Positions 17,725 to 27,342 are shown, counted from the stretch's first letter. The stretch: DNA of 64,000 nucleotides from Burkholderia pyrrocinia (GCF_001028665.1 NZ_CP011506.1:1-64000), one strand, 5' to 3'. Numbers and translations: made by a program. Notes: generated by a model not told the origin, from the letters alone.

Positions 17725-18441
17725 ATGCACCCCGCTCTCGCCCACCCTGAAGCAATCCATCCCAGTTTATGGCGAGCCAGCCAACTGGCTCGCTCGAGCG
17801 TGCGCGGCGTCGACACGGGCCATCCCGAGCTGACGGCCGAACTGCCCGGCGGCGGCTGGCCGGCCGGCGCGCTGATCGAGCTGCTCGCACCGCAGCCTGG
17901 TATCGGCGAGCTTCGGCTGCTGGCGCCGGTGCTCACGCGTGCGGCCGGCAAGCCGGTCATGCTGATCCAGCCGCCACACGCGCTGCAACCGTTGGCGCTC
18001 GCGTATTGGGGTATCGATCCGTCCGGCTTCGTAACGCTGCCGGCGCCGCGCACGGCCGACGCGCTGTGGGCCGCCGAACAGGCGCTGCGCGCCGGCACGT
18101 GCGCCGCCGTGCTGCTCTGGCAGCCGCACGTCCGTGCGGACGCATTGCGGCGGCTCAACCTCGCCGCGCAGAGCTGCCAGGCGCTGTTCTACCTCTTCCG
18201 GCCGGCGGCCGCCGCGCGCGATGCGTCGCCGGCACCCTTGCGGCTCGCGCTGGCGCCGAAGCGTGACGGCATCGACGTCACGTTCGTGAAGCGCCGCGGG
18301 CCGGCACGCGACACGCCGCTGTTCGTCCCCTTGACCCCCTCGCCGATCTTGTTGAACCGCCATGGCAGTCTTTCTCGGCGTGCATTTATCCCATCTGACC
18401 CTAGAAGTGTTCCGGCCGCGATCGCCGGCGCCGTCGCCTGA
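17725..18441 (+). CDS. imuA: ImuA, mutasome RecA-like accessory protein
   Basis: 238 aa. The ATG at 17725 lies just after the LexA box; longer in-frame extensions would cross it. It contains the typical ImuA beginning (HPSLWRASQLAR, residues 12-23), the LPGGGWPAGALIELL segment around 41-55 that matches the RecA-like N-terminal core, and ALAYWGIDPSGFV. ImuA works with ImuB and DnaE2 in damage-induced translesion synthesis. The last 80 bases overlap imuB in another frame, indicating one operon. The C-terminus is basic. Confidence 0.85.
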   Translation: MHPALAHPEAIHPSLWRASQLARSSVRGVDTGHPELTAELPGGGWPAGALIELLAPQPGIGELRLLAPVLTRAAGKPVMLIQPPHALQPLALAYWGIDPSGFVTLPAPRTADALWAAEQALRAGTCAAVLLWQPHVRADALRRLNLAAQSCQALFYLFRPAAAARDASPAPLRLALAPKRDGIDVTFVKRRGPARDTPLFVPLTPSPILLNRHGSLSRRAFIPSDPRSVPAAIAGAVA

Positions 18442-19840
18442 CGATGCGCGCGGGCTCGTCGTGCTCGAGGGCGGCCGCGTCGTGGCGCTCGATCGCGCCG
18501 CGCGCGCGCTCGGCGTGGTCGCCGGCATGCGCCGCGGTGGCGTGCTGTCCCTCGCGCCGGAGGCGCAGATCCGCGAGCGCGACGCCGCGCGCGAGCGCGA
18601 GCTCGTGCTCGGGGTTGCATATGCGCTCCTTCAATTTACGCCGTGCGTCGTCGACGCCGACGAAGCCGTGGTGTTGCTCGACGTGACGGCGAGCCTGCGC
18701 CTGTTCCACGGCATCCGCGCGCTGCGCCAGCGCGTGCGCGACGTCGTCGCGTCGTTCGGCGTCACCGCGGCGATATCCGTCGCGTCGTCGGGCCCAGCCG
18801 CGTGGGTGGTTGCCCGTGGCCTGCGCGGCGGCCTCGCGCTGTCCGCCCGATCGCTGCGCCGCGCGCTCGCGCGCGTGCCGCTCGTCGTGGCGCCGGACGC
18901 GCGGCGCTACGCGAACTGGTTTGAGGATCTCGGCTGCGAAACGCTGGCCGATCTGCAGCGCTTGCCGCGCGCCGGATTGAAGAAGCGCTGCGGCACGCAG
19001 CTGCTCGACTGGCTCGACCAGGTCGCCGGCACCGCGCCGGCCGCCTACGACTGGCTCGAAATGCCGCCGTCGTTCGACACGCGGGTCGAACTGATGGATC
19101 GCGTCGAGCACGCCGAGGCGCTGCTGTTCGTCGCGCGGCGCCTCATCCTGCAGTTGACCGGCTGGTTGACCGCGAAGCAGCTGGACGTCGGCGCGTTCGC
19201 GCTGCTGCTCGAGCACGAGCGCGGCCGCGACGCGATCGCGCCGACCGAGATCGAGATTGCGCTGGGCGCCCCCACCCGATTCGAGGAACACCTCACGCGG
19301 CTCGTCAAGGAGCGGCTCGGCCATGTCGAGCTCGCCGGCCCTGTGATCGCCGTGCGGCTCGTCGCCCGTCGCGTGCAGGAAGCGGCCGCACCGAGCGACT
19401 CGCTGTTTCCCGAGCCCGGCGGCACGCCGCAGGATCACGCGCGCCTGCTCGAACTGCTGACTGCGCGGCTCGGCGCCGAGAACGTGCTCGTCCCGGCTCC
19501 CATGGCCGACTACCGTCCGGAGGCGGCCGCGCGATGGGTGCCGATGCGCGACGCGCCGAAGCCGTCGCCGCTGCCGGCGGATCTGCCGCGCCCGGCCTGG
19601 CTGCTTGCCAAGCCTGTGCCGCTGCTCACGCGCCAGCATCGGCCGTTCTACGGCACGCCGCTGCGTATGGTGTCGCCCGGCGAGCGCATCGAAGGCGGCT
19701 GGCAGGACGGACAGACCGTGACGCGCGACTACTTCGTTGCCGAGGACGACCACGGCGTCTGCTACTGGATCTACAAGGAGCGGCCGACGGCCAGTGACGA
19801 AAGCGAATCCCGCTTTTTCCTTCACGGCCTCTTCGGCTGA
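18362..19840 (+). CDS. imuB: ImuB, inactive Y-family polymerase of the mutasome
   Basis: 492 aa. The fold order follows Y-family polymerases: a palm-like N-terminus (FLGVHLSHLTLEVF), VVLLDVTASLRLFHG near 105-118, then the helix-hairpin region (YANWFEDLGCETLADLQRLP). The conserved catalytic acids are largely missing: no Asp at the first site, and no Asp-Glu pair in the second motif. This is characteristic of ImuB, which acts as a hub binding the beta clamp, ImuA and DnaE2. A possible clamp-binding peptide is SDSLFPEP near residue 345. It overlaps imuA by 80 bases and ends 5 bases before dnaE2. Confidence 0.9.
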   Translation: MAVFLGVHLSHLTLEVFRPRSPAPSPDDARGLVVLEGGRVVALDRAARALGVVAGMRRGGVLSLAPEAQIRERDAARERELVLGVAYALLQFTPCVVDADEAVVLLDVTASLRLFHGIRALRQRVRDVVASFGVTAAISVASSGPAAWVVARGLRGGLALSARSLRRALARVPLVVAPDARRYANWFEDLGCETLADLQRLPRAGLKKRCGTQLLDWLDQVAGTAPAAYDWLEMPPSFDTRVELMDRVEHAEALLFVARRLILQLTGWLTAKQLDVGAFALLLEHERGRDAIAPTEIEIALGAPTRFEEHLTRLVKERLGHVELAGPVIAVRLVARRVQEAAAPSDSLFPEPGGTPQDHARLLELLTARLGAENVLVPAPMADYRPEAAARWVPMRDAPKPSPLPADLPRPAWLLAKPVPLLTRQHRPFYGTPLRMVSPGERIEGGWQDGQTVTRDYFVAEDDHGVCYWIYKERPTASDESESRFFLHGLFG

Positions 19841-19845
19841 TCGTC

Positions 19846-22800
19846 ATGAACGCCGGCAATTTCGGCGCCCTGCCCGCCTACGCTGAACTCCAAGTCGCAA
19901 GCGACTTCTCCTTCCTGCACGGCGCGTCGCGCGCGGAAGAATACGTCGCGCGCGCGGCGCAGCTCGGCTACAGCGCAATTGCGATCACCGACGAATGCTC
20001 GCTCGCCGGCGTCGTGCGTGCGCACGTCGAAGCGAAGGCGGCGAACATGCCGCTGATCATCGGCTCGCACTTCCGGCTGACGGCCGCCGACGGCTCGCCC
20101 GCGCTTGCCTTCACCGCGCTGGCGACGAATCGCGACGGTTACGGCAACCTCTGCGAATTCATTTCGCTCGGTCGCATGCGCGGTAAGAAGGGCTCGTATC
20201 GACTCGCACCTCTCGACGTCGATCATCCCGAAGCGCCATACGAACACCTGCGCGGCTTGCCAGATTGCCTGGCGATCCTGTCGCCCGACTTCCCGGCCAA
20301 TGAGCAGCGCCTCGACGCGCAGGTCGAATGGTTCGCACGCGTGTTCGGCGATCGCGCATGGGTCGCGCTGACGTTGCACGCGCGCGCGATGGACGATATC
20401 CACCGCGGCGTGGTCGAGCGCATGGCCGCGCGCCACGGCGTGCCGGTCGTGGCCACCAGTTGGCCGCTGATGCACGTTCGGTCGCGCAAGCCGCTGCAGG
20501 ACGTGCTGACGGGAATTCGCGTCGGCCGACCGGTAACGGAGTGCGGGTACGAGCTCGCGCCGAACGCGGAGCGTCACCTGCGATCGCGTCTGCGGCTCGC
20601 CAACCTCTATCCCGCCGGCGCGCTCGAGGAAACCGTTCGCCTCGCGCGGCGCTGCTCCTTCTCGCTCGACGACCTGAAGTACGAGTATCCGGATGAACTG
20701 GTACCGGCCGGCACCGACCCGGCGACTTACCTGCGCGAGCAGACCTACATCGGCGCGCGCAGGCGCTTCCCCGCCGGCATCCCGGTCGACGTCCAGGCGC
20801 AGATCGAACACGAGCTGCAGCTGATCGCCGACCTGAAGTACGAGGCGTATTTCCTGACCGTCTACGACATCGTGCAGTTCGCGCGCGAGCAAGGGATCTT
20901 GTGCCAGGGACGCGGCTCGGCTGCGAACTCGGCAGTCTGCTACTGCCTCGGCGTGACCGAAGTAGATCCGTCGCGGCAATCGATGCTCTTCGAGCGATTC
21001 ATTTCCAAGGAACGGAATGAGCCACCCGATGTCGACGTCGATTTCGAGCATCAGCGCCGCGAAGAGGTCATGCAGTACATCTACCGCAAGTACGGTCGCG
21101 ATCGCGCAGCGCTGACGGCCGCCGTCACCACGTACCGGCCGCGCAGCGCGTTGCGGGAAGCCGGCAAGGCGCTCGGCGTGGATCCAGCGATCGTCGAACG
21201 TGTGGCGAAGCAGCACCACTGGTTCGACTCGCGCGCTGATCTGCTGCAGCGGTTTGCCGAGGCCGGCCTCGATCCCGAAGCGCCGCTAAACCAGCAGTGG
21301 GCCGGATTCGCCGCGCAGCTGCTCGGCTATCCACGGCACCTGTCGCAGCACTCGGGTGGCTTCGTGATCAGCCGCGGCAAGCTCACGCGGCTCGTGCCGG
21401 TCGAGAACGCAGCGATGGACGATCGCTCGATCATCCAGTGGGACAAGGACGACATCGAGGCCCTCGGCATCTTGAAGGTCGATTGCTTAGCCCTAGGAAT
21501 GTTGTCGATGGTGCGCCGCGCGCTCGATATGATTTCCGAAAAGCGCGGCGAGACATTCGAGTTGCAGGACATCCCGGCCGAGGACAAACCGACCTACGAC
21601 ATGCTCTGCGAAGGGGATAGCATGGGCGTGTTCCAGGTGGAATCGCGCGCGCAGATGTCGATGTTGCCGCGCTTGCGGCCGCAGTGTTTCTACGACCTGG
21701 TGATCGAAGTGGCGATCGTCCGGCCGGGCCCGGTCCAAGGCGGCATGGTCCATCCGTTCCTGCGCCGGCGTCAGGGGCTCGAACCCGTCACCTACCCGTC
21801 ACCCGACGTCGAGAAGGCGCTGAAGCGCACGCTCGGCGTGCCGATCTTCCAGGAGCAAGTCATGCAGGTGGCGATGCTCGCGGCCGGCTTCTCGGCCGGC
21901 GAAGCCGACCAGCTGCGCCGCGCGATGGCGGCCTGGAAGCGCAAGGGCGGCTTGGAGCCGTATCACGAGCGCCTGGTCAGCGGCATGCTCGCGCGCGGCT
22001 ACGATCACGAGTTCGCCGAGGCGATCTTCGCGCAGATCAAGGGCTTCGGCGACTACGGCTTCCCGGAGAGCCACGCGGCCAGCTTCGCGCTACTCGTCTA
22101 CTCGAGCGCATGGTTGCGTCGCCACGAACCGGCCGTGTTTCTGGCTGCCCTGCTCAACAGCCAGCCGATGGGCTTTTATACGCCGTCGCAGCTGCTGCAG
22201 GACGCACGACGCCGCGGCGTTGAGGTGCTGCCCGTCGACGTCAACGTGAGCACATGGGATTCAGCGCTCGAAGGCCCGACGACGTCGGCGCCCGTGCGCC
22301 TCGGTTTCTCGCTGTTGCGCGGCATGCGCGAAGACGTGGCCGGCCGCATCGAGCTCGCACGCGCTGCGCGACCATTCGTCGACGTCGCGGACCTCGCGCG
22401 CCGCGCGCGGCTGGATCGCCACGACCTGCAGGTGCTCGCGCGCGCGAATGCTCTTCGCTCGCTCGCCGGCGGCAACCGACGCGCGGCGCTTTGGCTCGCG
22501 GCCGCTGCCGTGCCTGATCGAGATCTGCTGCGCGGCACCGAGCGCGACGACGCGGTGCCGGCGTTGCCTCAAGCATCGGAGGGCCACGAGATCGTGACCG
22601 ACTATCGCGCGATGGGCTTCACGCTCGGCCGGCATCCGCTGGCGCTGCTGCGCGATCGCCTGGCGCTCGATCACCTGCAGTCGGCCGAGCAGCTGGCGAC
22701 GTTGCGGAACGGCCAGCTCGCGCGTGCGTGCGGACTGGTCACGGTTCGGCAACGGCCGGGCACAGCGAACGGTGTGCTGTTCATGACGCTCGAGGACGAG

Positions 22801-22995
22801 ACGGGCCAGGTCAACGTGATCCTCTGGCCCGGTCTGTTGGAGAAGTTTCGGAAGGAAGCGCTCGGCGCTGCGCTGCTCGCCGTGTACGGCGTGTGGCAGG
22901 CCGAAGGTCAGGTGCGGCACCTCATCGCGAGCAAGCTCGTCGACAGGACCGAGTTGCTCGGTGCGCTACCGACGACGGCGCGGGAGTTTTGTTAG
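19846..22995 (+). CDS. dnaE2: error-prone DNA polymerase DnaE2 (ImuC)
   Basis: 1049 aa, full length for DnaE2. An N-terminal PHP domain (YAELQVASDFSFLHGAS, residues about 11-27) leads into the C-family polymerase core. The catalytic aspartate motif PDVDVDF has aspartates at 395, 397 and 399, and QGRGSAANSAVCY lies about 30 residues before it. Helix-hairpin-helix and OB-fold regions occupy the C-terminus (VILWPGLLEKFR). It performs mutagenic translesion synthesis with ImuA and ImuB under LexA control. It is the last gene of the SOS operon. Only 34 bases separate its stop from the end of the convergent rep gene. Confidence 0.93.
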   Translation: MNAGNFGALPAYAELQVASDFSFLHGASRAEEYVARAAQLGYSAIAITDECSLAGVVRAHVEAKAANMPLIIGSHFRLTAADGSPALAFTALATNRDGYGNLCEFISLGRMRGKKGSYRLAPLDVDHPEAPYEHLRGLPDCLAILSPDFPANEQRLDAQVEWFARVFGDRAWVALTLHARAMDDIHRGVVERMAARHGVPVVATSWPLMHVRSRKPLQDVLTGIRVGRPVTECGYELAPNAERHLRSRLRLANLYPAGALEETVRLARRCSFSLDDLKYEYPDELVPAGTDPATYLREQTYIGARRRFPAGIPVDVQAQIEHELQLIADLKYEAYFLTVYDIVQFAREQGILCQGRGSAANSAVCYCLGVTEVDPSRQSMLFERFISKERNEPPDVDVDFEHQRREEVMQYIYRKYGRDRAALTAAVTTYRPRSALREAGKALGVDPAIVERVAKQHHWFDSRADLLQRFAEAGLDPEAPLNQQWAGFAAQLLGYPRHLSQHSGGFVISRGKLTRLVPVENAAMDDRSIIQWDKDDIEALGILKVDCLALGMLSMVRRALDMISEKRGETFELQDIPAEDKPTYDMLCEGDSMGVFQVESRAQMSMLPRLRPQCFYDLVIEVAIVRPGPVQGGMVHPFLRRRQGLEPVTYPSPDVEKALKRTLGVPIFQEQVMQVAMLAAGFSAGEADQLRRAMAAWKRKGGLEPYHERLVSGMLARGYDHEFAEAIFAQIKGFGDYGFPESHAASFALLVYSSAWLRRHEPAVFLAALLNSQPMGFYTPSQLLQDARRRGVEVLPVDVNVSTWDSALEGPTTSAPVRLGFSLLRGMREDVAGRIELARAARPFVDVADLARRARLDRHDLQVLARANALRSLAGGNRRAALWLAAAAVPDRDLLRGTERDDAVPALPQASEGHEIVTDYRAMGFTLGRHPLALLRDRLALDHLQSAEQLATLRNGQLARACGLVTVRQRPGTANGVLFMTLEDETGQVNVILWPGLLEKFRKEALGAALLAVYGVWQAEGQVRHLIASKLVDRTELLGALPTTAREFC

Positions 22996-23029
22996 GGACG
23001 ACGCTATCGAAGCCGAGCTACAGGAAGAT

Positions 23030-24256
23030 TTACGCGAGCGTTTCGCCAATCCTACCCGCAAGCCATGCAGTGAAGGCAGTTTTCTCGAGAACGTTCTTGA
23101 ACACCCCTTCTGCTTCGACATACGACCCGACGGCGCCCCCAGACGCTGCATATTGGCGCACGAACTCGCTCCGCTCGTCCGACGACAAACCGCGAATCGC
23201 GGTGGAGATCAGCTTCGACCTCGCATCCGCCGCTGCCTCTGCTTCATCGATCACTGCCTTCTGCGCCCGACGGGCGGACTCTTCAATCACCTCAACCGTC
23301 TCGATGTCTCCCCCGCCTTCGAATACCGTCCGCGCGTATCCGCCAGCATTCTTTTTAATCTTCTTGTTCCGAATCTGCTGCTCTACATACTGGGCCGTCT
23401 TCGTCGCCCGCTCTGGATCATGCTGGATCCAATCGACAGCAAGTCGGCCCGAGATACCAAGCTTCACGAGTCGACGATAGGTTTCAGAATCACGGATCGC
23501 GGCCTGCTCCTCACTATCACTCTCGTCGTACATCGACCGCTGCGGATTGTCCTCCACCAAGAAACGGATCTTGGCGACACGACGGTTCTGTCGTTCGTAC
23601 TCCGGAGTGATCAATATATTCGATACCGTGTTTACTTCCTTCACCGCCTTTTTGATCACTTCCGAATTGAAGTGTTTGAACTCGTCGTATGTTGACGCTT
23701 CGGCACCGAGAAGCTTTCGCCAGATGTCGACCGATATCCAACCAGTCGACCCTGTGCGTTTGAATCGCAAACAGTTTTCATACAAAGCGAGCGCATACGC
23801 CCCACTGAACTGCTTTTGGACGTTGATGTTGATGAGCAGGTAGATTTCGGGGTTCGCGAGCTTGTTTGCGAGCGCGCTGCTGTACTCGTATGTGACGATC
23901 CCGTTTCGGATGTTCGCCGAGCTCAGAAGGGTTGTAACTCCCCACTCCTCGTCCCCAGCCGCATGCAAAATATCGAACTCAATCGGGGTGGTCGAGATCT
24001 TCTTGAGCGCTTCCTTGAGTGCGCTCGTGTTCTTACTATCGAACCCCAGCATCTCGCTCATGATCCCAACGGGAATCTCATGAACTGACTTCTTCAACAG
24101 ATTGTCGTAGGCGTTCAGCAGTAGGACATTCGACAACTTCCGCCCAAGCAACCCGAGATCGCCTCCGACATGCACCGTACCAACGTGCTTGCGAAGTTCG
24201 CTCGAGGGCACACTGGCCACCAATGAGCTACCGGATTTTTGTTTTCCTACCGCCAT
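23030..24256 (-). CDS. replication initiator, Rep_3 (RepB/RepE-like) family
   Basis: 408 aa. Two winged-helix modules typical of iteron-binding initiators are visible: LSNVLLLNAYDNLL ... IPVGIMSEMLGFDSKN (about 40-75), and YEYSSALANKLANPEIYLLIN ... FSGAYALALYENCLRF (about 125-165), with WRKLLGAE after. The C-terminal 170 residues are charged and longer than in small Rep_3 proteins. It is transcribed away from the iteron array that begins about 80 bases upstream, so it probably binds that array to initiate replication and to repress itself. With parAB on the far side this forms a classic rep-iteron-par module. Codon use is more AT-rich than in the neighbouring dnaE2. Confidence 0.85.
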   Translation of the reverse strand: MAVGKQKSGSSLVASVPSSELRKHVGTVHVGGDLGLLGRKLSNVLLLNAYDNLLKKSVHEIPVGIMSEMLGFDSKNTSALKEALKKISTTPIEFDILHAAGDEEWGVTTLLSSANIRNGIVTYEYSSALANKLANPEIYLLININVQKQFSGAYALALYENCLRFKRTGSTGWISVDIWRKLLGAEASTYDEFKHFNSEVIKKAVKEVNTVSNILITPEYERQNRRVAKIRFLVEDNPQRSMYDESDSEEQAAIRDSETYRRLVKLGISGRLAVDWIQHDPERATKTAQYVEQQIRNKKIKKNAGGYARTVFEGGGDIETVEVIEESARRAQKAVIDEAEAAADARSKLISTAIRGLSSDERSEFVRQYAASGGAVGSYVEAEGVFKNVLEKTAFTAWLAGRIGETLA

Positions 24257-24334
24257 ACTCTCCTCACAGGTTGAGGAGCATTCTAGGGCGCAAAAGTCAT
24301 GTTCGCAAGTTCTTGTGGATGACCTTTAGATTTT

Positions 24335-25168
24335 CCCCACAAACCACGACCATTTCAGTGCCCCACAAACCATGACTTTTGCTCGGGCATGGGGCCGGCC
24401 CCATAAACCATGACCTATCGCGCACAGAAGTGGCGTCCCCATAGGCCATGACCTTTGTTTGAGCCGGAAGCTATTGGACGCCCTTATCCGCCCCACAAAC
24501 CATGACCTTTCGCGCCTTCCCCATAAACCATGACCTGCTGTGTCCCTGCCCCACAAACCATTACCTGTCATGACTTTCTGGCTGCGGAGCCCCGCTCTCC
24601 GGCCTCTGCCCCCCACAAACCATGACCTTTGGCTCTGGTTTCTATTCGCCGCACACCGAACTCCGCACGAATAGTGAGCAGCAGCCGGACAGAACGGGCC
24701 GCACACGCTCCCCATAAACTACGACCTCTCGGGCCACAACATTTGCTGCAAGAGCAAGCCCCATAAACCATGACCTGGAGCGACCAAGGCGGACACATGG
24801 GCGCCCCACAAACCATGACCTTTCCAATCCGGCGAGAAATTAGTGAATTGTTTCAAAGACTTATAAGGAAGTGTGCGCCTACTCACCAGTCGGCATACCC
24901 CCACAAACCATGACCTTGAGACGCGATAAGGGCGCCGTTTTCGATAGGTCCACCGAGCCGCCCCCACAAATCATGACTTTTCGCCCCACAAAGTACGACC
25001 TGCGGCCATCCGACTCCGTCCGAGTTTCGAAGATATCCCTTTGTATTCAATTAGTTGAGGCGCAGTCTTAAGTTGAAATCACGCTGCCCCACAAAACATG
25101 ACCCCACCCCATAAACTACGACCGAGCCGCCCCACGGACCCTGACCTTTCACCCCATAAAGGATGACC
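24335..25168 (+). repeat. array of 18 iterons (origin of replication)
   Basis: Eighteen copies of a 17-bp unit with consensus CCCCACAAACCATGACC, all in one orientation, start at 24335, 24361, 24399, 24437, 24491, 24519, 24549, 24611, 24710, 24759, 24804, 24899, 24962, 24984, 25087, 25107, 25130 and 25152. Spacing is irregular (20-103 bases), tightening to about 20-23 at the right end. Variation is mainly CAC/CAT at positions 5-7 and CAT/TAC near positions 11-13. A near-consensus DnaA box (TGTGGATGA, about 24314-24322) and an AT-rich gap (24835-24870) fit an iteron-controlled origin for the adjacent Rep_3 protein. Confidence 0.9.
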
Positions 25169-25563
25169 GATCATCCGTGAAACGCTTGCTGGATAAGGGT
25201 CTCAGGAGGCTAAAGGTTTTAAAGGGGTTGTCTTTTAAAGGCAACCACAGGTGTTGTTTCTCTGTGAGATTTCGTCACCCGCTCCCCAGAGATCAACTCG
25301 AACATCGTCGCGCCAACCCCGGTGTGTGTGGGACGGCCGTCGGAGACGGTCCGCAGACCACTCGCCCCCTCCAGAAAATGACGTCTGGGATTGCCCGGCG
25401 AAGTGATGCCAAGGCGTCGCCTACAGGACTGCGCGACGCCGGCTTCCATCACTGCATAACCGATAGTCGTGTACTTTGCTCGGTCACGTGAGCAATGTCC
25501 TCCAGCGTCATTCAGAGACACACCGATATCGACTCCGACTCGCTGCCCGGTCTAGCAACCGCC
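25169..25563. other. spacer between iterons and parB 3' end
   Basis: About 395 bases with no convincing gene. The left part has TTTTAAAGG repeated (near 25218 and 25234) inside a weak dyad ending GGCAACC. Possible short frames lack ribosome binding sites and known motifs. It may belong to the origin region. Confidence 0.4.
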
Positions 25564-26529
25564 CTATTCCTTCGGAAACAGAGCCAAGATCTTTTCGCTG
25601 ATCTCTGCCGCGACGTCCGGCGCCAAACCCTTCAGCTTCAACTCGATCCGGCCATCTTCCTCGAACGACTTGAACTCTCCCTTCGCTCCACGGAAGGACA
25701 GTTGCTCGCGCGTCGACCGCGGCCGCTTGACCGTCCCTTTTGCCGCAGCCTTTCTGCGAGCGGCGACATCGCGGTACCCCATCCCGGTCTTAGCAGCATC
25801 GAAGATCAGTTCGAGGGTCTCCTCTTCCCCTTTCACTTCCCAGAACTCTCGAATTGCGTTCAGCATTTTAAGAGAGAGAAGTTCCGGATACTCGGCGGCG
25901 GCTTGAACAATCTTGCTTGGCAGTTGAGCGAGCGACAGAGTCCGACTTACATGGTCTTCCCCGAGATTGAGCGCTTTGGCCAAAGCCACTTGTGTCGGAT
26001 AAATCTTCCGCGAAAGCAGCTCTTTCCACTTGAGCGCGTCATCGAGCGGGCTTTGATCCTTACGCTCCACGTTGGCAGCACGTGCTTCTTCATACAGTTC
26101 CCGCTCACTTGCTGGCTTCGGACGAATCTCTACCCGCAACGTCGGCAGCCCGGCCGTTCGAGCACCACGAAGGCGCCTCTCTCCGTCAATGAGCACGATG
26201 TCGCCTGCTTCATCGACATACGCGCTCGCCGACTGGCCTTGCCCCCGGGCCGCTAGCGACTCCGCCATCTCGGATACAGCAGAAGCTGTATAGATGGCTC
26301 TCGGATTGACAGAATTTGATTTAATTTTTCCAATCGGAACTTCATACGTCTGCCCGATTTCGTACTTCGTGGCACCTTGGCTCGAGCCAACCTCTTCGCC
26401 CCTAAGCTGCGAGATAGTCGCTACCGACGGCGCCATGCGCGGATCGCCCACGATTGGAGCCGACGAGGCTGCATCCTCCACTGCGGCAACCCTCTCGACT
26501 GCTACTGATTTTTTCCGAAATGTAGCCAT
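25564..26529 (-). CDS. parB: ParB partition protein
   Basis: 321 aa. The ParB/Spo0J N-terminal domain is at about 60-155, with NPRAIYTASAVSEMAESLAA and the nucleotide-binding GERRLRGA motif (about residue 116, the CTPase box). A helix-turn-helix region follows (YPTQVALAKALNLGEDHVSRTLSLAQLP, about 180-207), and then a C-terminal dimerisation segment. It should bind the TTGGCTCGAGCCAA palindromes nearby and load as a sliding clamp to drive segregation with ParA. Its start overlaps the parA stop by one base. A fifth copy of the palindrome lies inside its own coding sequence near the 5' end. Confidence 0.9.
   Translation of the reverse strand: MATFRKKSVAVERVAAVEDAASSAPIVGDPRMAPSVATISQLRGEEVGSSQGATKYEIGQTYEVPIGKIKSNSVNPRAIYTASAVSEMAESLAARGQGQSASAYVDEAGDIVLIDGERRLRGARTAGLPTLRVEIRPKPASERELYEEARAANVERKDQSPLDDALKWKELLSRKIYPTQVALAKALNLGEDHVSRTLSLAQLPSKIVQAAAEYPELLSLKMLNAIREFWEVKGEEETLELIFDAAKTGMGYRDVAARRKAAAKGTVKRPRSTREQLSFRGAKGEFKSFEEDGRIELKLKGLAPDVAAEISEKILALFPKE
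26376..26390. promoter_or_regulatory. parS-like palindrome inside parB
   Basis: CTTGGCTCGAGCCAA, identical in its 14-bp core (26377-26390) to the cluster upstream of parA. It may be a functional ParB-loading site within the coding sequence. Confidence 0.6.
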
Positions 26530-27200
26530 TATTCGACCTCCGCCCCGTTGATTCGCTCGATGATCTCCCGATAGACAGCGTCCATCTCGTCGATCGCCTT
26601 CTTCGACCGATCTCGACCTTTCAGCTCATGAATAGCCCGGCCTGTTTTCCCGGTCGCACGCCAAGCTTCTCTTTGCGGGATCTGAGAATCGAAAAGCCGA
26701 ATGTCCTCGCTTTGCAAAAAAGCTCGCAATTCGGCAGTCGCTTTCGATCCTTCGACCGGCGACACTCGGGTGAGCACAACGTATGCGGGCACTTCCCCAC
26801 TTTCATGTCGTGGGCCCATGTCTTTAAGGGTCGAAAACACGTTCAGGGTCGACTCCACCTCTTGTTGATCAGGCCCGCACGGGACCAACACGAGATCGGA
26901 CAACAGTGCGCATTCGAGCATCGTCCGGTAGTTCTGCGCACCGATGTCGACCACGACGAGGGTGTACTTGTTGGCGAGATTTGCCAGCTCTCGTGCTGGA
27001 TTCGCCGGAAGAGCGAGCACTGGAATGGCTGGTGTAACGCCCTCCTCGTTTCGAATTCGCGACCAGCTCATCGCGGACCCCTGCTTGTCCGTATCGAGAA
27101 GAACCACGTCAACGTCGTTCGTTGCCGCTAACGCTGCTATGTGCGTTGCTAAGCGTGTCTTCCCAACGCCGCCTTTTTCCGCCCCAACTGTGATGACCAT
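26529..27200 (-). CDS. parA: ParA partition ATPase
   Basis: 223 aa. It has a deviant Walker A, KGGVGKT (residues 9-15), a switch I region with DTDKQGSAMSW (36-46), and a Walker B-like VVVDIGAQN. There is no N-terminal DNA-binding extension, so it is the short Type Ib-like form, in which ParB usually autoregulates the operon. Its promoter region faces the cluster of parS-like palindromes. It is a cytoplasmic, nucleoid-bound ATPase that positions plasmid copies. Confidence 0.9.
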   Translation of the reverse strand: MVITVGAEKGGVGKTRLATHIAALAATNDVDVVLLDTDKQGSAMSWSRIRNEEGVTPAIPVLALPANPARELANLANKYTLVVVDIGAQNYRTMLECALLSDLVLVPCGPDQQEVESTLNVFSTLKDMGPRHESGEVPAYVVLTRVSPVEGSKATAELRAFLQSEDIRLFDSQIPQREAWRATGKTGRAIHELKGRDRSKKAIDEMDAVYREIIERINGAEVE

Positions 27201-27238
27201 TTCACCTCCATCGGAAAGTGTTCGTTTCGACGTTCGGA

Positions 27239-27266
27239 GTTTTATTCTTCAGTCAAAATAAGTCAA
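27239..27266 (-). promoter_or_regulatory. candidate parAB promoter
   Basis: On the minus strand, TTGACT (27266-27261) is a good -35 box and is followed, 16-17 bases on, by an AT-rich TAAAAC-type -10 box. The same -35 hexamer occurs again at 27256-27251. The surrounding 100 bases are the most AT-rich of this module. The transcript would start about 35-40 bases before parA. Confidence 0.35.
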
Positions 27267-27342
27267 TAAAATCTCTATATTTTTTTGTGATTTTTACGGA
27301 ATGTGGTCAAGTAACAACGATTGAAATCGAAAATGCCACAGG

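Noticed and set aside
24326..24967. Minus-strand frames with repeated GHGLWG peptides
   Set aside because: The repeats are simply the iteron sequence read in reverse; no ribosome binding sites, and the DNA repeat explains the pattern.
24335..25168. CRISPR-like array
   Set aside because: Units are 17 bp, vary in sequence and are spaced 20-103 bases with no cas genes; they fit iterons next to a Rep_3 gene.
25495..26256. Plus-strand frame opposite parB
   Set aside because: Antisense shadow of a clear ParB gene without motifs.
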